Positions 43,601 through 48,161 of a stretch of DNA of 64,000 bases are shown one piece after another. The DNA is taken from the NCBI RefSeq assembly GCF_000519205.1, contig NZ_JAFB01000026.1, forward strand, positions 62,001 to 126,000. The letters run 5' to 3'. The position numbers and the translations under genes are program-made. Position 1 is the first letter of the stretch; every line of letters starts with the position of its first letter. The notes beneath the pieces are model-generated. The model was not told where the DNA came from. It searched no databases and was given only the letters and a program-made list of their open reading frames with translations. This stretch comes from Amycolatopsis taiwanensis DSM 45107 (GTDB lineage: Bacteria; Actinomycetota; Actinomycetes; Mycobacteriales; Pseudonocardiaceae).

Positions 43601-46135
43601 GCGCGCTGGGTGACGCTGGTCGAGACGGCGTACGGCATGTTGTACAACGCGCGGCAGTTGCGGGCCGAGGGTACCTACGATCCCGAGTTGCTGCGGTGGG
43701 CGCAGGAACACCCGGAGGCCATGAAGTACTTCCGGATGCCCGAACTCTCGCCACTGGCGCGAACCAGCGAGGTCAACGCCCTGCCCGCGATCCACGCGGG
43801 TGTGGTGACGGCGGCCGAGCAGCGGTGGTACATCGCCAACCAGCACCCGTTGCTGCCCAAGGTCAACCCGAACTTCCATCGCCCGGACGCCTATGCGGCA
43901 GGTTGGCAGACCAACGGCCCGCAGGCCGTCGTCGGCTATTTCCACGGCACGCTCGGCAACGAGATGCGGGTCGAACCGGTCCCGCCCGAGGAAGCCTGGC
44001 GGGTGGACGGAAAGGCGTACGTCGCCGAGCAACTCCACGGGACCTGGGAAGCCCACGACAGCTACGACAGTGTCATCGACGACATCTACGGCGAGTGGTG
44101 GGCGCCGAAGAGCCCCTCTCCGCTGCCGCCGATGGCCGCATTGCACCTGACCTACCTCAGCCCCAAAACCGGAGAGGTCGTGGAGAAATGGGGCCAGGTG
44201 TGGTGGACCGAGGGCGGGGTCGTGTTCCTGTCTCCGGTGCCGGGGACCTTGATGCTGCTACCGGAAAACCCGCTCTCCATATCCCTGCTGCCGATCACCT
44301 ACCGGGAGGCGGGGAGGATCAACCTGCCGGAACGGGCCACCGGCCCGGTCGCGCCGCCGGTGGTGCCCGATGTGCCCGCCCGTCCCGCCGATCCCGGCCA
44401 GGTCGCGTGGGCGCTGGGTGAACTGGACGCCGGGCGGCTGGCCGGGCTGGCGTTGCCCGGGCTGGTCATCGACGGCGTCGACACCGACCGGCCGACCGTC
44501 CTGCACGGTACGCTGGCCGACGGGACCGCGGTCCTGATCGACGTGGTGAAGGCCGGCTCAACCGGCGTTCCCGCCTTCGACATCTTTCTCGGCCGGATCA
44601 TCAGGGACCGGGCGACGGCCCCGCCCGGCACCAAACTCGTGTACCTGTTCGCCGAGGCGCCGGGCACCCAACTGGCCGAGGCACTGGTCGGGATCGGCGC
44701 GGACCTGGTGCTGGCCCGGGCGGGCGCCACGGACTTCGCGGTGGTCGCGGCCCGGGATTCCGGCCCGGCACCCGACTTGTTCAGCCGCCGGACCACCCGA
44801 AGCAACCAGGACATCGTCGAAAGCGGCGACGGCCTGCCGCGCACCCGCGAAACCGTGGCCCGCACGGCCGAAGCCGCCGGGATCGACCTGACCGGCGTCG
44901 GGGTTCATCTGGTCGAAACGAGAAGCGAGATCGAGTACCTCGACGAGGTGGCCGCCTGCGCCGTCACCCCGCCGGAGCTGGCCGGCCGGCAGATCCGGCT
45001 CGGCCCGGCCAGCTTCGCCGACGTCGAGACCCTGGTGGCCGTGCTCGCCCACGAGCTGACCCACGTGCGGCAGCTCCGCTCCGGAATCATCCCGACCGAG
45101 CAGACCCGAGAGCGCCTCGAAGCAGAGGCGGAAGCCAACGAAATCCCGGCCCTGGAAAGGTTCCGCAACCATGACGACAACGATGTTCGAGGTCGAGAAG
45201 ACGTTCGACCTGCCGGGCCGAGACGGGATCCTGGTGATCGGCCGGCTGCGCAGCGGCACGCTGGCAGGTGGGTCAACCCTCCGGCACCAGGCGACGGGAG
45301 CACCGATCCGGGTCCTCGGCCTGGAGTTCACCAGTCCGAACCAGCGGGGAACCGACCGCCGGACCATCCGGATCGACCGGAGGGACGCGAAGCCGGTGAC
45401 CCCGGGCTCGATGCTGACCGAGGAGCCCCCGGCGCCGTCCTGAACCTGCCGCCCACCGTGTTGCGGCCGCCGATGCGTCAGGCACCGCGGCCGCCTGGTC
45501 CGGCCGAAAACCGTGGCCGGAGCAGCACGCCCTGGGAAGGCAACTCGCGTTTCCCCCGCGCGACGCCTTGGCAGAACAACACGCCCAAGCCCGACGTTCC
45601 GGCTGGGCCGGACTGGAATGACCCGCTCGGTCACGTCCGGGAGGGCACCAGGGTCGACCGAGCTTATGTCGAGGAAGCGCTGATGCTGGGGTACGGCCGG
45701 CGCGCACTGGTGTGGCGCACGGACCGGGATCCGTTGTTCCGGCACGACGACCGTCCGCCGGAGGTGATCTTCAACGCCAAGCAGGGCTTCACCGGGCAGG
45801 GCACGAGGATCGGTCTGGCGCAACATCTTTCCGATGTCCGAGGCGGCCTGGTCGCGACGACCCGTGACCTCCAGCACGCCATCACCAGGGCCATGCGAGA
45901 ACTGGGCGAGGGCAAGTCAGAGGGCACGCCAAAGGTCGTGTCCTACGTATACGAGATCTACGCGCCGGGCGGTGTCGACGTGACGAGAATGGGTCTGGGC
46001 GACCCCATCGAGGCGGAGGTGGCCTTCGTGCACAGTGTCGATGTCCGCTATATCAGGAACTGCTTGGTCATCGACGAAAACGGCGTGGTCACCGCCCACA
46101 TCTGGAACCCCCATTTCTCGGGTGACGAGGGCTGA
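28628..46135 (+). CDS. Giant T7SS polymorphic toxin: SecA-like motor, amidohydrolase-like, peptidase-like and ADP-ribosyltransferase domains
   Basis: One open frame of 5,835 residues. Residues 1-320: WXG-like helical export domain with hydrophobic helices. Residues 320-1170: Pro/Ala/Gly/Ser linker. About 1604-1809 and 2656-2861: two near-identical modules of unknown function. About 1990-2600: SecA-like DEAD motor with GEGKS (2089), DEAD (2194), GRGTD (2502) and a QLMNRGGRDGG motif (2535). About 3625-4060: TIM-barrel hydrolase with HMH (3636/3638), H3901, H3946 and D4013. About 4290-4640: hydrophobic segments. H4809 and C4860: caspase-like dyad. HELTH at 5475: zinc peptidase-like. About 5670-5820: ART tip with R5697, ATT (5743) and E5795-A-E5797, close to pierisin/scabin. 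Export by the adjacent ESX system and ADP-ribosylation by the tip are inferred. Between 45171 and 45443 codon use is atypical in this frame. Confidence 0.88.
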   Translation: MSDPGDIPEPGDELFIRTKRIWGIDAVWPRDSEGDAKKLGDTWDLLGNALKKVVDDAMAQLNELRQAWQDLGGLAAHESIRNLLVGTDGNGGVQALADQCHKLAEFCRDYAKKISDIKGEIIADLAINVGLFALSFALAGPAGEAFFAARFGAMLAVKMAQFAKWVDELGALGRLAVQGGLSAAVGAATGGLGNLAGQEWSNLRGYGPIDWDHVGKAAVNGAIAGTIAHGVYQGAGKWIGQGTSRAVSNIPRISDTVAGQIGNTVGMAVTGAVTGAAMNHEDPVGGAIAGAGAGGLGALSVHGGATTASQITGKPPNTLSDLIKTHGGDNPPSGSNAHPTGGDPHAGSEPARPAGSGESAGAGSSAGSAESAGSAHAQTGGGSQHGGQQGGATAAQGGTQSEHPGSSAGNADSGAAGANPGHEAVTATGEQAGGAAPAMAQQAAPQASGNTGGTAHGGGSGNSTSAHTPMKPTGGEQPSTGDTSKASTQSQAPKPGAVESKPDSAAKTGEQPKATSEGTSRPATAEKAGTATPEPRTQEAVKGRALAAGGKPVEAKGGPGPEDVPPTPPAGDSPSGPRVAHTPHSADGGRTDQPGLGAGRPATADGSAGPPEARQLYSTLTPRQTAVFDQVWHETADSGYPAHVRREFAFLRATEDLPITRGAEGPAAIRPGHSTPVRVSDLHNGGLGADAWANRAKALPGTADLEAARTAEAAGPKSDSASETKENTPGSANHQGDSGRAGEPRAPRTGEAGQRGLSFVIREDGSVQPLVKEHGRDSAEAGQGHGEDGATDGPASAETDSPRGRPDDNPPSIDDFAKEKHPAEYAKRHGGPDESDGGTGPGGGTPPPPPGGSGGAAAQGAARSSSVAVAERPATAGHGAAAGSPKPDQPHPSSTTIVNEVRQAERGDAGELAEPMTIDERVARQQIVETGETGKPDSVSMPPEQRPEPPARTPAPPEAGSASPPADGSAAPHAGDTSDNPALVNRDFVPEVSPATPEAASAVPHTTPAPETQPAPQAVPKAPLETKQTTKTADQPVPELPRAEPARIERLPQAITGQAGEHAARTEPPRVGDPVRTPVGDPAPLRVGDPTPTRVGDPPPTRVSDPAPVRVGDPAPTRIGEPTRTGHPAPTRVGPPSAISAVTAIPQLPGDFPWPDGHPRRGRPFTPLPQTKPEVPRPLTTPEVEYPQPTHEGPVVTPLRHDYAADPPTQRPVREWTETVPMRQDYPGQEPPAPPVPAPDENPLFDLPDEVRRQLGDTELTDLWALVLITGVTATRILEWLTDKVIFDRARSVRDRTFITSHASLAEKLRFLTNELEEDRPAISDRLAELNGRQAPRARKSGGSLGPNGASGIQPRYGRRTEWQFANNLVIKLLNLADDIDTLRALENFFRSPVQFPLSDEMRRRVAALLPSLPKQVRDAYRRHLPSSEMVSLLHDLAMQKNDEYLSMAYPETGFLAALGRAGTEDRNKLGFPQATNFRDRTRLPQRKTVDGVAEFTFELPGGRTKTGVIIPIHRPDEAGRNEALRLAQQYLAKVKGEKPYVVFSREWQGPDEPDLTGLASQLTGAAAVLYSNRSPHRPATTPRISLLHMSDELREEVNVLTTAGRLEDVAGLLATASHLATPDRPSTQVINTLTHLLDSPDQEVAATAAVTLLALDDTALQNLWLPGRFDAPQRTGNLLEFPVSSAASNSPEYRIVVTQLNNRDPQELLDEIQHYQNSIPPTDTNRRLLILTNKGETENPERLTELSWQLLATGFDAVPVLHTNGQPTFDILAAKENLLTKLTTNAIGPLQPRSTQGLANWTLNKALAVYQEHQHDGASDSNGRPSGGGHAVWEHEVFAEGANWHRGDDGWYTSADGGSFEHKPAADGQPGRAELPPGTKGMFDGSGNLKHVVLPDGISHERGFDGQWSPPRREPGEVVVQKISHDESVIVRTDDGEKSVTFGTGNEKVFDKGTNSVTAYRMTKDAAGNRLPQPEIFVPNSEGIWSKHALVDTAGFEAYMAAANKAHDTARTLNDIAARSGERVPVENKLTNIDNKQLEELLKNSNPDDTRAATFELLRREKGVSLRWTQMDAALAFDHHKMVDMAAGEGKSWLFFFNAVTRAVEENIDAVYMMTTRDNLADRELPTYLDLLTEFGFDIHRMNSDDMPPPPSDGRPTIYLGTPQDLAFGVLKHGLLQGQTGPDAQLKIHVLMDEADEAFIHSNGLYLLSRGDMDQPAPQDVLDKVTFAGNTLRGYLKTGDLSEADFGRAPGQRGGGAALTDAGRNKLEGLLNHELTGEQVHRLNMAAYARWVYELGTHYEAHHGKIYIIDEVTGQVLADLQKSSVSRWNNGLAQAIEEHLGLTIRPDNDGSLSTTLHQVLSNPSIVSVVGASGTAKGHNFGAFGYLPDQVHDVHRYQEHRLVVHPDVINPDDASKLREIVQHIKETWADGTGRPQLIVAQNNVDIQKLSKMLNELGVEHNAVDAKWMLEHQERGNADEAYEQILKNAGKFGAVTLTNNVGGRGTDIKIAVAEDAAGGLHVIGDSHSKWLDADRQLMNRGGRDGGTGDVVFFGSPDDAVYAVDPDPSVQKVVVQYVNAAKAHDTHHTDATEHALHQAEQNMRDIVPHIQDAASEALRNRLEHMNQPNAPPADTTSKHTPDHPATDNNRPPDPPPSAGRLEEVAGLLATASHLATPDQPSTQVINTLTHLLDSPDQEVAATAAVALLALDDTALQNLWLPGRFDAPQRTGNLLEFPVHSAASNSPEYRIVVTQLNNRDPQELLDEIQHYHNSIPPTDTNRRLLILTNKGDSGTRERLTELSWQLLATGFDAIPVLHTDEQPTFEILAAKENLLTKLTANAIGPLETRSTQGLANWTLNKALAIGDLLGTVAPGELADLVRDVAARLSPGTIGRTISDITAGMTDATWQVLGERLAAEAAVHRMWGGNPLARREISALLARLHPAEAAAALWRIADLLGKSTTEPSAGPTTPPGEGGVTPAELRLLSPDPGKGILLEAADAKRILDELAARGIDVSQVEQDLRDSLHDVGRVLDGDVTVDRAALEGHERNVGRLLAAVDAALALADLHPGLLADLGLPGLKITGLRLSGAAGLEILGQQAEGAEARIALDTGQLSQTVVDSLLDNGFHTVLVHHGAQVFTVEGQTQAEPSGPSTGTPQQPRENPEPGRGWRAALARLFTFDIIPGRYLLRGVDLARQLTDVATATLPQQQALQDMLGTYARAVGRIGNRDLYVKALLARWTELTGRDQYDAEVIEVLAAAYGMSSQAVRAIAADPSVRGRLPDARMLEQQDFTELVRSAATHYRQLLGTAEGAIAMLEPADRQWRQARDEALSTMEKIAAEAVRNGLPEKIREKVLAWPEAKLRSVRTRPELPRRDEPAEPERPRNPGVLARFGIRGELLAAARAAEPAPAWRAAEREYQEALYELRRARGAAEELTGWAPHLLNVAEQQEVAEALNLPAEYVAAQRLLSAEAHEGPAVAGTTGVRQEVVERQNRLEQATEALRAAETAREQARREYREALTGVMRKASLAGLSNLAIAGLTGLDFDEVSAITGKPEILPESRRPLVDLNQTLVANLTALTDRALGRPAFPADIQSELAALDPNSPDYAQQLRELGVPERVARRLGKPKRFPFFHDIHMHPEGYDAGRYIDYRDLVKWLVTKGLPNIVVASPIPQRGRGLVAGSSGAFYYALTSAVRMSTVFGKKMLDMHGQFSDVRFFDARESMTEEEKSHWFPGISGSRLDIPGVGAYLMSKLILHGDVARYLAETTITKELVQPMLKRQASEVFNPVWVDFAGKLIAAAELVKADLAAGRLSRESFDTQARQDPALNRLFPADGSFSDLAGMEFYDVLTRNASRIHALLAAAGRYQEMRGLPETAPEMYNPNVVELLTAIAITGQVLILHNDMGLARLADNGLQKPGPPDERNLAPMAHLLQQERFAGARVVWAHLGVGHWTNLTVGHLEWLQWLLDTTNIRMDLSWNVLAQHVQNAENAAVKEEFIRFVIRNQDRLVFGTDSVNPQPGGHYLRHPNEMAPLLDEIEARPGGKQAVAKLMHGNFAALHAEAGEATARFAFNEISSGAWDGFLESFGSERQQRVRDWTNDRLAEGWVPDPDYQPYGPTFGLEEAKLTGDQPWLANPQLKSMKMWYDAADQRVAANHNPRRLYATAARLAAAELADDFRVFREELARLWHERGGVRPSANTDALARGGHTVDALLAGDRMRAALEAGEAARARLNMDPDRLATLPFSEAERAGKLGELIDLVEQTEREQVETRENIAKFRTEWLNRNASAWAKLGAGAAVAIGAGAVFGVPAALAAGAFGIAGSSAFALRGVLNSAKVAYSQYNRARTEGLVERGRLDYQSAVSISRLINEYLAADVNPLGRFEKILAEVESKTAEETVQFLTGLQAIIYAPLAEGETQFQRAQDISEEVSRYLNMVGRSFGADPGAISMLHPHSGLLGRLVAGGIALSWLVNLAAHSDQAMHLPGFGAWVGGAYAVADGLFLIAALPNFVSGLSGLDNTLRPLYRWIQNAVAFPVLTVANGMLVVQDLVEGRWLEAGVMAALTGATAYISKLGFDIELKLGRQGARKGPLAAFTAASALGGLGVMGLSSMPLLDAAGAAIGFSGALLWAGNGVWQRVRNSRALDPAKEIMHALADRLPGAHLAVDLSAPKLIEAPNPDDPTDPDNPDDPGDPGGSPTAPVPPKPPRPAGPSSRPDPGPAPSHPGPPKTGFPASHQGPAAPRSIDDLINPKPSTPDGQKPADATVSTGQQVRYAPAGMAIGNDPDTGDAHLRITNGNAPDPRQPYLVTLHSSISGHPVPGLAPSPEQAGEEQYRISPEEVAEAIRNSPHYTEGRPVQLESCGAIFWAQRLADALGAEVLAPAGIADVPPDGKVTVAGFPAGGGRWRFTAGRTRPSMVPAPGASGGLFAAEPAGGDVISMGGGRWRQYRDISALTRGMIPPSVEPTWHRHARGIVTAASGIVSGNVPEPPPGLARWVTLVETAYGMLYNARQLRAEGTYDPELLRWAQEHPEAMKYFRMPELSPLARTSEVNALPAIHAGVVTAAEQRWYIANQHPLLPKVNPNFHRPDAYAAGWQTNGPQAVVGYFHGTLGNEMRVEPVPPEEAWRVDGKAYVAEQLHGTWEAHDSYDSVIDDIYGEWWAPKSPSPLPPMAALHLTYLSPKTGEVVEKWGQVWWTEGGVVFLSPVPGTLMLLPENPLSISLLPITYREAGRINLPERATGPVAPPVVPDVPARPADPGQVAWALGELDAGRLAGLALPGLVIDGVDTDRPTVLHGTLADGTAVLIDVVKAGSTGVPAFDIFLGRIIRDRATAPPGTKLVYLFAEAPGTQLAEALVGIGADLVLARAGATDFAVVAARDSGPAPDLFSRRTTRSNQDIVESGDGLPRTRETVARTAEAAGIDLTGVGVHLVETRSEIEYLDEVAACAVTPPELAGRQIRLGPASFADVETLVAVLAHELTHVRQLRSGIIPTEQTRERLEAEAEANEIPALERFRNHDDNDVRGREDVRPAGPRRDPGDRPAAQRHAGRWVNPPAPGDGSTDPGPRPGVHQSEPAGNRPPDHPDRPEGREAGDPGLDADRGAPGAVLNLPPTVLRPPMRQAPRPPGPAENRGRSSTPWEGNSRFPRATPWQNNTPKPDVPAGPDWNDPLGHVREGTRVDRAYVEEALMLGYGRRALVWRTDRDPLFRHDDRPPEVIFNAKQGFTGQGTRIGLAQHLSDVRGGLVATTRDLQHAITRAMRELGEGKSEGTPKVVSYVYEIYAPGGVDVTRMGLGDPIEAEVAFVHSVDVRYIRNCLVIDENGVVTAHIWNPHFSGDEG
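31834..32034 (+). repeat. Degenerate RVGDP-type repeats in the toxin linker
   Basis: Within the Pro-rich linker the toxin repeats an 8-residue unit of the form RVGDPxPT about eight times (RVGDPTPT, RVGDPPPT, RVSDPAPV, RVGDPAPT, RIGEPT). It is a low-complexity spacer, probably extended and flexible. Confidence 0.8.
33437..34053 (+). repeat. 617-bp direct repeat, copy 1 (left of the SecA-like segment)
   Basis: It aligns without gaps to 36593-37209 (offset 3,156 bases); by eye about 30 mismatches, so roughly 95% identical. It encodes residues 1604-1809, starting AGRLEDVAGLLATASHLA and ending LANWTLNKALA. The two halves resemble a helical repeat and an alpha/beta domain; function unknown. Confidence 0.95.
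36593..37209 (+). repeat. 617-bp direct repeat, copy 2 (right of the SecA-like segment)
   Basis: Second copy of the module, residues 2656-2861, in the same frame as copy 1. Most differences cluster in one short segment (TNKGETENPERL against TNKGDSGTRERL). The spacing is a multiple of three, so recombination between the copies would remove or duplicate exactly 1,052 codons in frame. Confidence 0.95.
45171..45443 (+). CDS. Overprinted small ORF, EF-Tu domain 2-like, +1 frame inside the toxin gene
   Basis: A 90-residue frame with ATG at 45171, GGAAAGG ten bases upstream and TGA at 45443. The product reads FEVEKTFDLPGRDGILVIGR, then LRSGTLAGGSTLRH and IRVLGLEFTS, which resembles the beta-barrel domain 2 of EF-Tu-like GTPases. 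Third codon positions are almost all G or C in this frame, while the toxin frame over the same bases has many A/T third positions and a Pro/Arg/Asp/Gly-rich product. So this is probably the frame shaped by selection. It may be a separate overlapping gene, or mark an old module boundary. Function unknown. Confidence 0.55.
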   Translation: MTTTMFEVEKTFDLPGRDGILVIGRLRSGTLAGGSTLRHQATGAPIRVLGLEFTSPNQRGTDRRTIRIDRRDAKPVTPGSMLTEEPPAPS

Positions 46136-46145
46136 GAGAGGTCGC

Positions 46146-46310
46146 AGTGAGGCAGTGCAGCTCACCCTCGGTCCGCGCGCCCGCCGCGTGCTGATGCGCC
46201 CGGTTGATAGCGGAGTCCACGCTGAAATCCCACGTGATCAGCCCAGCGGTGTCGGCGCGCGCCTGCAACGCCGTCACGACGTCGATGATCGATCTACCGG
46301 AGACCTCGCC
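46146..46310 (-). pseudogene. IS5-family transposase fragment
   Basis: About 55 residues in one frame match the middle of IS5-type transposases: VVTALQARADTAGLITW then DFSVDSAINRAHQHAAGAR, including the DxS-type catalytic neighbourhood. No start, end or inverted repeats are present. It begins about 10 bases after the toxin stop, exactly where an immunity gene would be expected. The rest of 46136-46466 holds nothing I can support. Confidence 0.75.
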
Positions 46311-46466
46311 TATTTGATCAACGACACGCCGACCTCGCCAGAACCCAGGTCAAGACATTGAAACGCACCCTAGGCCGACTCCCAATTCTCACATTGTGTT
46401 CGATGGAGTGTCGCTCGCCTGATCGATATAATCGAGGTATTCCGTCTGCGAGAAAAGGACTCCCCC

Positions 46467-47714
46467 ATGCTGTTGAACCTGTTTTCGTTGTGCGGCGACG
46501 ATATCGTCCGCATGTCCGACGACGCTGCGGTCGAGACCATGACCGTGGCGCGAGAAGCGATCTGCCGAGCCGAAGCCCTCCAAGTTCACGCGCTCGCCCG
46601 ATTATGCAAGATCCGTGGTCATAGCAGGTGGGTGGCCGATGAGGTCGCCCTCGACCTGGCCCTCAGCAAACACGCCGCTGATGGTTTGGTCGGTGCGGTG
46701 GAGGTGTTGACCACCCGGTTGCCTCGGTTATTGGCCGCTATGGAGGCGGGGGAAATTGATCTGCGTACGGCGGGCAAGGTTTGTGAGGTAACGGCGGCAC
46801 TGTCGGATGAGCAGGCGCGTAAGGTGGATGAGAACATCGCGGGGCGGGTAGCGGGTAAGGACGCGGAGAGGGTACGCAGGATGGCGCGCGACGCGGTGTG
46901 CGCCATCGACCCGGATGGGTATGCGGAGCGAGCCAAGAAGCGACGAAAGGACCGGCGGGTCGAGTTGATCCATACCGGCGAGGGAATGGCTCAACTCTTC
47001 GCCTACCTGCCCGCGGAAATCGCCTCGGCGATCTATGTTCGGGTGGATGGCATTGCCCGCAAGTTGAAGACCAAGGACGAGGACCGCACACTCGACCAAC
47101 TACGGGCTGACGTCCTCGCCGACCTCGCACTCGGTAAACACGAGGGCCTACCCGGCGTGCTCGCCCAGGTATATGTGCACGTGCCCATCGACGCGGCACT
47201 GGGCATCACCAACGATGGATGTCACCTCGAAGGACACGGCCCCATACCGGGCGAGCTCGCCCGCCGGATCATGGCAGACAAGAACAGTGTGTGGCGGAAG
47301 GTCACCTGCGAGCCGGTCTCCGGCGCCGTGCTCGACGTCGGCCGCACCCGCTACCGGCCACCCGCCGCCCTGGATGAGTTCGTCCGCGTCCGGGACCGCG
47401 AATGTCGAGTAGCCGGATGTCGCCGACCGGCACAACGGTCTGATGTAGACCCTCATCGTGACTACCGACGCGGCAAGAACGGCCGCACCGCCAAGGAGAA
47501 TCTCACCTGCCTTTGTCGTCGGCACCATCGACTGAAGGACGTTGAAGGATGGCGCTTCACCCTCGACGAGACGACGGCCGAGCTGACGGTGACGACCCCG
47601 ACCGGACGCGGCCACACCACCCGGCCCGAGACCATCCTCAAGCCCGCCGTTGAAAAATCCGACGAGTCTACAAAGGACAACTTGGGCGACGACACCTCGG
47701 AGCCGCCATTCTAA
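46467..47714 (+). CDS. DUF222 (13E12-type) HNH endonuclease-like protein
   Basis: A 415-residue protein with the helical DUF222 domain (residues 1-270; EALQVHALARLCKIRG, AERVRRMARDAVCAIDP) and a C-terminal HNH region CRVAGCRRPAQRSDVDPHRD followed by CLCRRHHRLKDVEGW. The usual DVDH of the HNH is DVDPH here, so the first catalytic His may be displaced. These proteins are repeated in actinobacterial genomes and behave like mobile elements. It interrupts the T7SS locus between the toxin and eccB, flanked by IS remnants on both sides. AAGGA precedes the ATG. Confidence 0.85.
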   Translation: MLLNLFSLCGDDIVRMSDDAAVETMTVAREAICRAEALQVHALARLCKIRGHSRWVADEVALDLALSKHAADGLVGAVEVLTTRLPRLLAAMEAGEIDLRTAGKVCEVTAALSDEQARKVDENIAGRVAGKDAERVRRMARDAVCAIDPDGYAERAKKRRKDRRVELIHTGEGMAQLFAYLPAEIASAIYVRVDGIARKLKTKDEDRTLDQLRADVLADLALGKHEGLPGVLAQVYVHVPIDAALGITNDGCHLEGHGPIPGELARRIMADKNSVWRKVTCEPVSGAVLDVGRTRYRPPAALDEFVRVRDRECRVAGCRRPAQRSDVDPHRDYRRGKNGRTAKENLTCLCRRHHRLKDVEGWRFTLDETTAELTVTTPTGRGHTTRPETILKPAVEKSDESTKDNLGDDTSEPPF

Positions 47715-47792
47715 ACCCACAACGAATCCGCCCGTGGCGTTACCCTCTTCTGGCGAACATGCCGAACTCGTGGCGGCGAAGCGACGGGAAGT

Positions 47793-48084
47793 CAAGGGGG
47801 AGCCAGCCGGGCGATTTGCTCTGGACTCCATGCCGTGGCCCAGCGTCGGTCCTGGACATAGCGCCGCGGTCGCTCGTTGGCGGCGAGTTTGGCTATTTTC
47901 GGGCGGCGGGCTTGCCGATCGGCATGCCACTGCGCAACCGAGGCCCAATAGTCCAGGCGACCACCTCGAGTGGCCGCGTTGCGTCGTAGCTCCGCAATCG
48001 CTGCCCACGCCCCTCGCTCGGAACCGTCGGCGACGGCTACGACAACGCGATGCGAGCCGTGAGACGCCTGTAGAACTCATGGCC
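47793..48084 (-). pseudogene. IS30-family transposase fragment with internal deletion
   Basis: One frame, open from about 48084 to TGA at 47793, contains LDYWASVAQWHADRQARRPK, then IAKLAANERPRRYVQDR joined directly to RWATAWSPEQIARL. Both halves match the N-terminal part of IS30 transposases, where tens of residues normally separate them. The catalytic core is missing and no inverted repeats were seen. Confidence 0.7.
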
Positions 48085-48161
48085 GCCGAACCTGCTCGTG
48101 CCCCAAGCGCTGTCTCCCAGTCGAGGTCGTGCACACCGACCACCACGGCCTCGCTGAGGGT

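Noticed and set aside
39182..44146. A 1,654-residue open frame on the minus strand under the toxin gene
   Set aside because: It mirrors the toxin's codon periodicity (His/Val/Gln/Arg-rich product without recognisable domains) and is a shadow of high-GC coding DNA.
46035..46361. Plus-strand frame after the toxin as an immunity gene
   Set aside because: It overlaps the toxin 3' end, its product has low-complexity Arg/Ser/Thr/Pro sequence, and the DNA is explained by an antisense IS5 transposase fragment.
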